Assembly (NCBI GenBank): GCA_018398765.1 | Contig: JAHBMJ010000566.1 | Location: 1-45,203, forward strand | DNA from: Chromera velia | Taxonomy: Eukaryota > Sar > Chromeraceae | DNA length: 45,203 bases | Direction of reading: 5' to 3' | Shown: positions 1-11,076 of the stretch, piece after piece | Layout: every line of letters starts with the position of its first letter | Numbering within the stretch: position 1 is the first letter of the stretch | The notes under the pieces: generated by a model | What the model was told of the DNA's origin: nothing | The model's input: only the letters and a program-made list of their open reading frames with translations | Databases searched by the model: none | Made by a program: the position numbers and the translations under genes

Positions 1-381
1 AGAGAGAGTGAAAGAGAGAACAGGAATCGGTGAAAGGGTCTGCAGAGCAAGATGGACTGCTGCAGCTGGGGGAAGAGGTATCGGGGAAGAAGAGACATAT
101 GTAAGAGAGCTCGTTTCATTCATTGTGGACCGGGAGCCGAAGAAGGCAAGTGCACTGATCGAAGCTTGTCTGAAATGAGTACACGCGCATCTTGTGTGGT
201 TGTTCAGCCTTTAGCTTCAGCCTAGGCTACGGAGGGTCGTGGTTGTTCATATTCATGCGGAAGCAGGCTAAGCTGCGGCGGTTTGCTCCTTTTGTTTACA
301 ACTGCATGCATGGGTTGCCATTTGTCTCTGATTTCAGAGACTCTAGGCTTGACCATAATTAAGGAAGTAAGTAGTAGGCCG

Positions 382-508
382 CCAAACAACTAAATCATCA
401 TGCCAAACAACTAAATCAACAAAAAACCTTACCCTCCATCATCATCATCATCATCACCAAACAACTAAATTTCTCTATAGGAAAGCTGAGGGTCTGCCAA
501 AGAACTAA
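382..508. repeat. Four copies of CCAAACAACTAAAT
   Basis: GCCAAACAACTAAATC occurs at ~382 and ~403, CCAAACAACTAAATTT at ~458 and CCAAAGAACTAAATG at ~498. An (ATC)n run at 437-455 lies among them. Confidence 0.6.
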
Positions 509-539
509 ATGTTGCTGCACCGCGAGTGAGTCAAGATCA

Positions 540-910
540 TGTGACTACATGTGAGTGAGTGGGTGGCTGGTTGGCTGGCTGGGTGAACAGATGAATGAGT
601 GAATCAGATTGAGAGTGAATGACTGAGTACAAGTATGAATTGGCAAATGAGTGAGTCAATGAGTGGGTGAGTGAGTAAGTGAATGAATGAGTGAGTCAGT
701 GAGTGAAAGTGTGAATAAAAGAGTAAATAAGTGGAGTGAGTGAGCAAATAAGGGAAGGAGGGTATGGAATAAAGTGAAGGGGAGTAAGTGAAGTGAGTGA
801 GGGAATAAAGTGAATAAGATAGGGAGTGGTAGGGAGTGAGTGAGTTGGCAATAGTGTGCAAGTGGGTGAGTGCATTAGTACATAAGTGAGCGAATGAGTG
901 TAATGAGTAC
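540..910. repeat. TGAG/AATG-rich degenerate satellite
   Basis: Almost continuous GAGTGAGT, GAATGAGT and AGTAAGTG words. A minus-strand open frame (921-604) through it encodes only Ser/His/Thr/Leu low complexity and is not a gene. A shorter TGAG patch recurs at 1778-1830. Confidence 0.8.
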
Positions 911-920
911 CCCCCTGTCA

Positions 921-3534
921 CTATCGACTGAAACTTTTTAAGAAATTTAAGTTCAGCCTAAGTTCTGCTCTATTCATCTATAACGTTCAAGTCTATTCCG
1001 AGGTTCTGCGCTAGGTCAATCTTTACTAGTGTTCAATACCACAGTGTAACCACACCTTCTATTATATATATTTTTCCACTTAAATATCGTCGCCAATCAA
1101 TGCATTCTAGATGAGTCACCGTTCTAGACACGTTTCTGAATAGGTTTAAATTGGTTGAGACCATGAGTCTCTGCTATGATGACGGTTTCAATACAACACT
1201 ACCTGTTGAAAAGAAGCGTTATCTATTTTAGCCTTCTTGGGTACGCGCTTAAAAAAAGAACTGAACTGAAAATGGAGATAAGCTGATAAAAGTGGAAGGA
1301 TTCAAAGCAGTCATGCAAAAGAAAGGTCTGACTCTCAAATACAAAAGCTCTTCGAATTTTAAAATGGATGGGAATTCCAAAAGAGTTTGCGAGAGTTTGC
1401 ACAATAACTCTGTTAATGAAGCCGCAGCTGATCCAAAGATCCTGGTATAATCTACTGTGATCAACAATTTGTACGTATACATGCATAGCACTGCGTACAG
1501 ATGCTCGGAACGGCTCGGAATGCATGTAGTACTACACAGAGTCTAGTATCCATCATAATTTATGCATACGTCGATTGCGGGCATCTCGAGCCCTGTGTGT
1601 CTCGATTGCATGTCGACGTTCTGCAGCCTTCGGCCGCAGCATCCTCCAGAGTTCTGGACCCCTTACCTCAAAGCACACTCTGAACTTCTGTAACAAAGTT
1701 TAAGAATATTCCGAACTTCTGCGGCCTCAGTTCAAGGAGTTGATAGTGACAACGGGGTAGTAATGAGTGCAGATGGATAAGTAAGTGAGTGAGTGAGTGA
1801 GAGAGAGTAAATGAGTGAGGGTTCAGTCGGAAAGATGTGGGGAATAGAGAGTGTTAGTGGAAGTTTAACGATCTTTGCGAGCAGAAAGTCAAACAGACGA
1901 CCTCTGCAGTGTCTGCACGCCTCTGCAGATCATCATGATCATCATTATTATCATCATGCACCATTGCCATCGGCCTCTTAAGGCGTCTGTAGATGCCGTC
2001 GCAGAAAGACATAGACCCGCAGCGTCACCCGCTCTCATCCAAGATTTCGGATCCTTTGACATTAAATTTTCCTCTTCTATATAATTAAAAAGTTAACTGA
2101 CATTACATTCATGTATCTATCGCGCATTTTATGATAAGTGCATCAGTTTTTATGTAGACAATGGGTGGATTTAGATAATGATAAAGTTAGTATCATGTTA
2201 ATGTCAGACTTCATTTTTTTTTGAGAAACTAGGGTTGAACACTAAAGTTTTTAAAGTTTTTTTTTTTTTAAGTTTTTTTTTTCACCCTCCAAACTTTATT
2301 TTTAAAAAATATTTTCCAGGGGGGGGCACTCTTGGGCTCATATAGGGTTACAAGTGCAAAAATGACATAAAAAATGAACCAAAAAACATTTGGACGAGCT
2401 TTTCACACAAGCTAGAGGTCTGGCATGTTGAGTTACTTCGAAATCAATCACTTTTACTGTATAGTTTATGTGGTTACATGAGGTTACACCTCTTATTATA
2501 TATATCCCCTTGCAAGGTTACAGGTTACAAGGTTACAAGCGGTCTTAAAGTCCGTAACCAACCAAAAAGTCAACTTTCAAAAACTCTTCAAATCACTTCA
2601 AAAACACTTTAAAATGTATGTAGACGAAGGTTACATCACTTTTGAAGAGGGTCATTTTAGGTTACAGGTTACAAGGTTACAAAGGGTTTGGCTACAAAGT
2701 GAAAGGGACACATCGGTTTTCGTCAGTTTCTCATGTAACCTCAATCAACAGAAAATGTTTTCAATATTTTTAGACGTAACCTGATGAGATTGATCGATTG
2801 GGACCACTTTTGAAGTAAGGGTAACATTACAGGGGGGTATACCCTTATGTATAGGGGGTGTTGAAACCTGTAACCCAATATAAGTGCCAGACCCTAGAAT
2901 ATTTTCTAGGTAGTTTTTAAATATGTCTGTGATTAAGTGAGTTATAACTAAACTAATTGATTAGCCTACATATAAGAGGTGGTAGAAGCTCAGTTTATTC
3001 AGGTTTAAATTTATGTTCACATCAGAAATGCCACTGCTGCTAATGATGATACTCATCAATGACCTAGAGTAATAACTAGATTAATAAGCCTATTCATATA
3101 AATTATGCATGAAACTAATGGCATTGGTGGGGTTATTGCGTCGATGCGATTAAAAACACATGTTATTAAATGAATGAAAATATAAGAGAAGCATTAAAAA
3201 CGTTACGACAAATGGGAGGGCTAATAGGAGAGAGACAGCCAAGGCTGGAGCCAAATTTTTGATAAAAGAAAGGCTCGAAATAACCATTCTTTCTCCCTCT
3301 TTTCCTCATTCAAAAGCATAGGGTGGGGAACCCAGGGGAGACGATCTCACGTAGTACCTGATACAAAGGCACACAACATAAACGAACTAGTAACAAACGA
3401 TTTAAATTTGTCCTGTCTGCATTATTAATGATACAACTTTTTAACTTAAAGTTTATTTCTAGCGTCTAGCCTGTTCTTCTTCCGCCTTTTCCTTCTATCC
3501 TATTTATTGTTCTCGCTGCTAGCTCTCTCACTCG
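921..3534. other. No gene seen
   Basis: AT-rich sequence with stops in all frames apart from short fragments and the repeats listed. Poly-T tracts at 2213-2290 form part of a possible inverted pair with 7300-7395. Confidence 0.6.
2340..2890. repeat. GGTTACA-rich region
   Basis: GGTTACAGGTTACAAGGTTACAA occurs at ~2516 and ~2665, with single GGTTACA words near 2346 and 2482-2487. Inverse TGTAACC words occur at ~2734, 2783 and 2868. Confidence 0.7.
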
Positions 3535-3840
3535 TATGACCCCAAGTTTGACTCTCCTCCTTCTGACTTCAAGATTTACTAAGTACTTCTTATCCCTCTG
3601 TCATGACCAGCGTACTGCCTATTCCTTCTTCCTCCCAGCCCTCCCCCTACACTCCTCTGGTCCTCCGAATGCATGCGCTTGCCGCTTTCAGGTGGGCAAT
3701 CTGCAATTAGGCTCGGATCCAGCCGTATGTCTTACTCACATATTGCCCCCATTTCTTATTCAATCGCTTGGCCAACCTCTTCAAAAACATTTTTGCCTCC
3801 CCCTCCATCGTGCCATCGACCGCACTCACGAGTAGAGTGA
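3535..3840 (-). pseudogene. Possible transposable-element protein relic (RT-associated motif)
   Basis: The minus strand reads [20 protein letters not shown], then SKTYGWIRA, a stop, LQIAHLKAASACIRRTRG, then further stops. The pattern 'LA.RL..KW...S...GW.RA.LQ.A...A...C.R..RG' resembles a segment found near the end of RT-type proteins in protist mobile elements. It is short and broken; the family call rests on memory of the pattern. It lies in the same strand and debris field as the RT relic at 6152-6953. Confidence 0.3.
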
Positions 3841-4076
3841 AGTCACACCCTCTGTCTACGCTTGCCTGCCTATGTTTCCTCTTCTTTTCTTCTACTACTG
3901 CTTTGAGGCTAGGCTTTGAGGACTTGAGTCTAGGTCACCTTCTTCCTCGAGGCGGCGTATGGGTTTATTATACCCTGGCATCAAAAATTGCTAGCCTCTA
4001 TGAAACATAGGCTCCCCGGACTTGGAAGTCTCCCCTTAGTGCCGGACATCTTTATACAGGCTCCCTGATAATCAGG

Positions 4077-4544
4077 TGCTTTGTCCCTCCTATCCGGCTA
4101 CCTTATGGCGTCCAGACAGAAGGTAAAGCGAGGATAAGAACCTTAGCGAAGATCTAGAGAAGGAATGTGAGCAACACTCATTCAGGCAGCAGTTTATAGA
4201 AGGTTTAGCTCTAGAGCTATCTGGGATTTCAATCAGCTAGGTTCATTCTATCATTGCACAATCTCTACTTATACTTCTCTCTGTTCCTCTCTCTCAGACT
4301 CTTAGGAGCTCTCAATCTATGACAAACAGACATTAGCCTCAAACGATCCTGTCTGTTGCTCAATGCTCAAGTAACATGTTGCTTGAATGCGAACATTGCG
4401 AAGGTCAGACTCGACTTCGATCGACGCATGCACGACACATATGAAGCAAAGCGCGGCGGCGGAATGTGGCACGGCATGCTGGCTCATGATTCAGTCACGG
4501 TGTATGCGAAGGCTCAAAGGGCAGCGCCATAGGGTAGGACTCCA
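4077..4544 (+). repeat. Direct repeat, copy 1 (LTR-like, ~468 bp)
   Basis: Nearly identical to 5625-6095 in the same orientation. The shared sequence begins TGCTTTGTCC and ends GTAGGACTCCA, i.e. TG...CA, as long terminal repeats do. Copy 1 is followed at once by an inverted arm that turns its last 43 bp into a hairpin. Confidence 0.7.
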
Positions 4545-4600
4545 CAGATCTCCCCCGTCTGTGGAGTCCTACCGTGTGGCGCCGCCCTTTGAGCCTTCGC
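4506..4600. repeat. Long hairpin (43-bp arms, 9-bp loop)
   Basis: Positions 4506-4548 are the inverse complement of 4558-4600 with 4 mismatches. The left arm is the end of direct repeat copy 1; the right arm exists only here. Confidence 0.85.
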
Positions 4601-5624
4601 TTTCACCCCCTCTTCCCCCTTCTCCCACGACCCCCTCTTGCCCTTCCTGGTTAGTTGAAAATGTGCCGGCGCCTGCGAGAGACGAGGCAGCAGCTGCTGT
4701 GTGCCCTACTCTGTCTCTCGGTAGGTCTGCCGCGACCCTTTTGCCTCTTTTGCCGTCGAGGGCAGGCTCGATGTCATTTTGTAGCCCTTCCTTACTTCCC
4801 CCTCCTTCCTACTCCAGGCTCGCCGCGTCGGGGTCCCAGAGCAGAAGGCCTTCCCCGGCTGGCACACCGGCCGTCACCGCATTGATCCGTGTGGTACACC
4901 GCCACCTGTCCCTTCTGTCTGTTTAACGCGCATGCAGAGTCTCACGCACTCGATTGAACGGCCACTCATCGAACGATCCGTACAACACCTGGACAGCCAG
5001 AAGCGACAAGCTCTCTCTTTGAAGAAAATGGTAGCATTGCAGGCACATGGAGAGACGAAGGGCGTCTTTCTATGTTTGGACACTGTCGGAGGACTAGTCC
5101 AGACAGACTTAGACACGCTGGAGGTGTTTGCGGGCCACGAAGGTGGTCAGCCTCACGCAGACAAGCAAGCAACCAACAGCAAAGACAAGTGAAGGTGATC
5201 AGCCAACACACGTCCGGAAGATGGAGACAGTTGCAGAATTAGCAGACATAAGGAAAGCACTCGACTGGCCGTTTAGATTGCGATCTGCTTGTAGGCGGCG
5301 GTCTCAATGAAGTCAAGCTCCTCGAAAATCTGAGTAACACCAAGCAACGTCTCCACCATCGGCTTTGGCGACCTCCAACGTCTTTGGGCTCTCCACCCAA
5401 GGACAAAGGCAAAGTCCGGGATCAAACTCGAAAGAGATATCTGAAAGAGGATTCCAGGCAGCTTGGGACACAAGGGGACGCTGGATTCCCCTACTCACGG
5501 TCTTTGCCTGACCGTGCCCATATCGTTGTAATCGGCTTTCAACTGTTGCGCAAAAGGAAGATCTGATCTCCATCATAGAAGGAAAACGAGAGTCGATACT
5601 CATCAAGCTGGGCGTTCACTACAA
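4545..5624. other. Segment between the two direct repeats
   Basis: About 1.08 kb with no recognisable gag, pol or primer-binding site. Short plus-strand frames exist (4932-5192, SVQHLDSQKRQALSLKKMVA). A separate frame near 5550-5680 reads EDLISIIEGKRESILIKLGV and runs straight into copy 2. That favours a duplicated coding segment over a true LTR element. Confidence 0.4.
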
Positions 5625-6095
5625 TGCTTTGTCCCTCCTGTCCGGCCACCTTATGGCGTCCAAACAGAAGGTAAAGCGAGGATAAGAACCTTAGCGAAGA
5701 TCTAGAGAAGGAATGTGAGCAACACTCATTCAGGCAGCAGTTTATAGAAGGTTTAGCTCTAGAGCTATCTGGGATTCCAATCAGCTAGGTTCATTCTATC
5801 ATTGCACAATCTCTACTTATACTCCTCTCTGTTCCTCTCTCTTAGACTCTTAGGAGCTCTCAATCTATGACAAACAGACATTAGCCTCAACCAATCCTAT
5901 CTGTTGCTCAATGCTCAAGTGACATGTTGCTTGAATGCGAACATTGCGAAGGTCAGACTCGACTTCGATCGACGCGCGCGCGACACGTACGAAGCAAAGC
6001 GCAGCGGCGGAATATGGGCCAGGCGCGGCACGCTGGCTCATTCAGTCACGGTGCATGCGAAGGCTCAAAGAGCAGCGCCATAGGGTAGGACTCCA
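5625..6095 (+). repeat. Direct repeat, copy 2 (LTR-like, ~471 bp)
   Basis: Matches 4077-4544 with scattered substitutions and small indels (for example near 6013-6030). No exact target duplication is visible: the 5 bases before copy 1 are TCAGG and those after copy 2 are TACAG. Confidence 0.7.
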
Positions 6096-6151
6096 TACAG
6101 GTCCTTTGCATGGACCGCGCCTGCTAGGTATGCCTCCGCTGCTAGACTCAC

Positions 6152-6953
6152 CTATGTACGGTTGACTTCATCATGTCGCAGCGTTGGCAGACCCCCTACT
6201 AGACAGTTAAGGGCATGTTGCAGATTCCACCCTCCCTCACATCCCTCGCATCTGCTCTTCTCCCCCCCTACCCCCCTTTGATATCGGATTATCATTACAT
6301 TCTGGAACTCGTCTGGGCTGAGATTTATTCCGTGTTCCTTTAGAGGGGTGACCATCAGCCATCCTGACTGCCTCTTTTCCTTTGACTGTCTGACTTCCTC
6401 ATACTGGTCCTCATTGGCTGCCGGCCCAGACTAGCTACCTAACCTCTCCCACTCCCTCTCCACTGCTTGTTTGACTGCTTTTTTGTGGGCTGCCCTCGCC
6501 TTCTGCCCCCGCTTCACATGTTCGTCTGCGTCTATGTCCTCTCCGCGAAGGATGGCCTCTATGATCGCTTCCCTGGCTACTGCTGAGGTCTTGTGGTCCC
6601 TGTCTGCTGTTTCTGTGGGGTTGGGGATGCCTAGGCCTAGCAAATGGACAGGGAGGGCGGCAACATCCCTTAGCTACACATCATGCTGGGTGGGGGGCCC
6701 TCCGTTCCATCGTTCTTTCATTAGGGCGGGGATGAGGCGGTCTCTGATTATGCCTTCTAGCTGCGCCATCTATCCCCCTGCCCCTGGTACTACCCGTGCC
6801 ACAAACTTCCATTCGTGTTGCAGGGATTTAGAACAGGCTGTGTATGCTTCGTATGGGGCAAACTCTGCTGCTGCTACAACTTTCTCCATGTCGTGTGCCA
6901 CCTTAGTGCAGCCTACACGGATACCACGGCGGCTACGGTATTTCCAACCTTAG
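6152..6953 (-). pseudogene. Decayed non-LTR (LINE-type) reverse transcriptase, C-terminal part
   Basis: Reading down the minus strand: EKVVAAAEFAPYEAYTA and LQHEWKFVARVVPGAGG, then an in-frame TAG, then IIRDRLIPALMKERW, a second TAG, then LLGLGIPNPTETADRDHKTS (to ~6431), a frame change, and finally INLSPDEF, CEGCEGGWNLQHALNCLVGG and LRHDEVNRT. The CxxC...HALxCxxGG...RHxEV block is the zinc-binding tail typical of LINE-type RT proteins in protists, and the GLGIPNP block normally precedes it. No catalytic YxDD region is present in this window. At least two stops and one frame change show it is dead. The end lies about 55 bp from direct repeat 5625-6095. Confidence 0.6.
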
Positions 6954-8424
6954 TTGTACGGGGGCTACAGTATTTATTCCATGCATGCTAGGCATGCGAA
7001 TCAACATTTCATGTTTTGATGGCTTTGTTCTTTCCCTCCTCTATCCAGCCGTGTCACGACCTATTCTTCTAGGTCCAAACTAATACGCTATCCGGAATCG
7101 TGATCTGTAGATTCTGTCTTCCGAATGCCAAGTCTAGACTACATTGATCTAGCAGCTAGAGTGGTATATAACACTCCACATTTCCGGCCAACTCTTTCAC
7201 CTTCTCCTGCACCCATTTCTCTCTGTGTGCGGCGATATAAATGAAATCAACTTTTCTAGCAACGTCTTCTAGATCACCTTTTGCATGTTTAGTTACATGT
7301 TTACTTATAAAGTTTTAAAGTTAAAGTTTAAAGTTTTTCAGGCAAACTATATCATAAAAAAACTTTAGTGCCCACTCTTAGTTGAGAAAAATTTGCGTGC
7401 CGAACCGACGAGGCCTAGGGGGAGGGGGGGGGGGTCTTGAGTGCCACTATCAATCAATCAATCAAATAAATTTAATTTTACATGGCCCCCAATCATGTGA
7501 ATTATTATGAGAAAATTAATTATAATCATGTATTTTGGGAATTATTAGGAATTATGAAATCACCGTTAAGCTACTACTAGTAGCCGGGCTATTATAGATT
7601 TACTGACAAACTAGCTGACAAATCATTGTCTAGCTGCGCATTGCTCATGCACGCACGCAGACTGACAGACATTCAAACACAGATGCAGACGGTGCAGCAG
7701 ACCTAGATTCAGACTATAATTCAGACCTATTCAGGAACCGCTGAGGAACGCAAGCAATGTGTGGATGGTTCGAATCTTTCTGATCTGACGATTGCATGCA
7801 TGGTATCATTGAGGTACAGGAGCGCACCCACGCACGCGGGGCGCCCAACTGACTATAGCCCACTGATCGAATGCAGACATGAAACAAAAGAGATCCGGCA
7901 AAGGAACCCGGCCGGGCAAAATCAAACCGATCGTCCATGCATACATGCAGGCAGGCAGTCAAGACAAAAGAGACGGTATGCATGCATTCCTTCCTTCCTT
8001 CCATGGAACAGACGGGTGCATGAATAGATCGGCATGATCGATCGAAGTTGGATTGATTGCGCGAGGGGGGGCCCGCGTTGGTGGGGGGTCAACCATGCTA
8101 GACATACAGTCCGTCCGTCAGCAAGGCATGCACCTCTGTAGAACCAGATCGAAAATACAAATGCGATCATGCATACACTGAATTACTTTCCCGCCCCTCA
8201 AGCATTCACATCATCGCCCCCCCCCCCGCCAGCTCTTTCTTACAACCCCCTGTTCTTCCTCGATCGCCCTTTAATTGATTTCCCCTGTTTGCACGTCCAC
8301 GGATCAACAAGCAAGCCATCGATCGATCATTCATCCATCCATCCATCCATCCATCCAGAGAAAAGATGCAACACAAATTCATTTAATTGCACGCCCGCAG
8401 TGACGGACACAGAGGACCACGCGG

Positions 8425-8462
<38 letters not shown>

Positions 8463-8604
8463 ATTCACTCTCTCTCTCTCTCTCTCTCATTCACTCTCTC
8501 TATCTATATCTACCCGCCCTCTCTCTCTCCTTCTCTTTTTTCCCAACCATCCTGACTCTCTCTAAATTGTTCTTCCGAAGCAAGAAATTAATGTCATACA
8601 AAAG

Positions 8605-8644
<40 letters not shown>

Positions 8645-9049
8645 ACAGACACAAAGGCAGAGATTTCAATCAAGCCTGGATGGAGGGACGAACGAGCGAG
8701 CGAGAGACAGAGAGAGAGAGAAGAAAACCCCAAAGAAAGAGTAAATTTACTTCAAAAAAAGACCCCTGACAGCTGCGCGCTCTTTCTTCTCTTTCCTCTA
8801 GCTCACTTCGATGGCTGATCGACCTGCAGCACCCCTTCCTCTTACATTCTTTTCGTACAGACACGTCGTCTCCTCTCATGACAACAGCCTTCCAACAAAT
8901 GCATGAATAAACAAAAAATAAACAAAAACAAAACCTTCCAACAAATAGCAGCCAGCATCCACCCGGCCTTCCTGTGAGTTACACAACAACAACCCATCCC
9001 CATTTGCAGAAGGGTTGCTTCCTTCCTTTTTTCCTTTTTTGCTTTCAAT
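6954..9049. other. No gene seen; simple repeats
   Basis: Contains GATC/CATGCATG palindromic words, short dinucleotide repeats and no convincing frame. Its right end may contain the 3' UTR or a last exon of the metacaspase-like gene. Confidence 0.5.
8426..8640. repeat. CT and CA microsatellites
   Basis: (CT)n at ~8426-8505 interrupted by CATTCA, and (CA)n at 8606-8639. A (CATC)n run lies just upstream at 8331-8358. Confidence 0.9.
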
Positions 9050-9100
9050 TCACTTCTCCGACCACGCCACCCTGTGCTCGACCTTCCACGCCCCACTCAC

Positions 9101-11019
9101 CTTTTCTCCCAGATCTTTTGCTTCCTGCCTCGCTGCTGTGAGGACACGACGGAGGGAGACATTCACATTCCCCAAATCACCCCCACCCTTTTCTACAATC
9201 GGGCAAGGGGGCACGAGACCCGCATGCAGCAGGCGGACGGCTGAACTGACAAGGGGGAAGCTGAGTGCCCCCGTGAAGCCTCCCCCAGAGGCCCCTCTCC
9301 CTCCTCCCCTCTGGTTTCCCTTGGTCAAGCATAACAAGCAACCACCAGCTGCCCCAGTGGATGAGGACAGATTTAGCTCGGCCTCTCGAATCACATTTGC
9401 CGGGGCCTTTGCGGTCCAGAGAGGGAACTCAAAGGAAGGCATGCCGGGGTCCCCTGCCACTGCCCCCCTCAGAAGAGAGCACTGGAGACGGGGGGAGGGG
9501 ACGCACTCTACACGAGCTTTCAAATTCGAACTGACGGGAATAGAGAGATGCCGGTGCCGAGGCTGGGGCCCCGACCGGAACCGGAACAGGCCCCCTCCTC
9601 CTGTGCCAGTACTTGTAGCCACCCCTACACCCCCCCGGCCAGTCGATGATTGGATTTCCTGGAATGCCCCCCCACCCTGCACTTCTCTCAGCTGGAAGGT
9701 AGAGGGTTGGGTAGTACTGCCATCAGGGGTGATTTGAGACAATCCGAAGAACGGACAGTCGAACACAGTCGTCACTGACACCCCCTCAGGCACCCCTGAC
9801 AACACCCCAAAGACCTCACGTTCCGACACACCCCTCTGAATCTCCAACAACCCCAACCCCCGACTTGTTGCCTGCTGCTGCTTTACCTTCACACCCCCTG
9901 GCAGTGCAGAGGGTTGAGAGACGGAGGAGACGCCTAGACAATCTCCGGGGAGTAAAAGAGGGAAAGTCACCCCTGATGAATTCTCAACAACTGTCGACAT
10001 ACCAGAGAACACAAACGCAAGCTCATCCCCCCTCTGTGCCCCCTTGACTAGCCACTGGAGTGCCCTAAGCACCCTCGACTGACAAGGCTGTTCTACAGTC
10101 TCTTTCTCCGTCTCTGCCCTCACCCCTCCAAGGGGATCATGTGCGTCTGCCGTTCCTGCTGCTGCAAAACAATTCATATTCTGCTCCAACTTGTCCTGCA
10201 GCACACTTGAAACAACACAGGCAGTGGACGCATCGTCCACAAGAGCATGAATCTCCCACCCACCCTTTCCCTTTTCAGACAGAGACAAAAACAGAGACGC
10301 CCACAGTCGGGCGTCCCTCGCAGGGCCCTCAAGGACAGAGAAACCACTGGCGCCGCCACCACCACGGGCACCCTTTCCAATTTCCGCCGCCACTGCCGCA
10401 CTCATTTGGTACGTCGGACAGACGATCACGGCACGGCGCCGCGGCTCTCGGGGGTTCTCGTTTGTTCGCTTTTCCGGACCACTCGCCATAACCCCCGACT
10501 CTTCGCTAACATCCAACACATCTGCGTCTGTATCCCCCTGAGGCTCTCCCTCTCTCTCGAACACCCCCCCCCCTCCCCCCCCTCGATCCGTAAGAGGGGC
10601 GACCGGGGTTGCATACCCAGTTGTACGGCCATCTCCCCCCTCCCCCATGCCCCCAATGAAATCCCCTCTTCCTCCTTCTCCATTCCTGTTGGAGGAAAGA
10701 ACGCCCCCCCCCTCCACCTCCCTCTGCCTCGGTGTCACGTGGCGCGTCTGCAGAGCCGAGGGGGGCTTGGAGCCGGAGAGATCTCTTTCCGAGGAAGTCT
10801 CCACAGCCCTTCTTGGAGCTGTCTCCCCTCCCTGGTTGGCCAGATGAAGAGCCTCACCCACCTGCACTCACTCATTCATTCATTCAGTCATCCTTACACA
10901 CACTCAACTCACTCACTTCCTGGTTCACTCACCGAGAGAGTCACTGCCTTACCCATTCACGCACGTAGGCGGCGAGTGAGATACATACATATAGACAGAC
11001 AGACAGACAGACTATATCG

Positions 11020-11076
<57 letters not shown>

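Noticed and set aside
604-921. Minus-strand open frame rich in Ser/His/Thr/Leu
   Set aside because: It is a translation of the TGAG satellite; no domain or splice context.
9015-9737. Plus-strand frame of 240 codons
   Set aside because: Antisense shadow of the metacaspase-like exon, which has the better domain and splice support.
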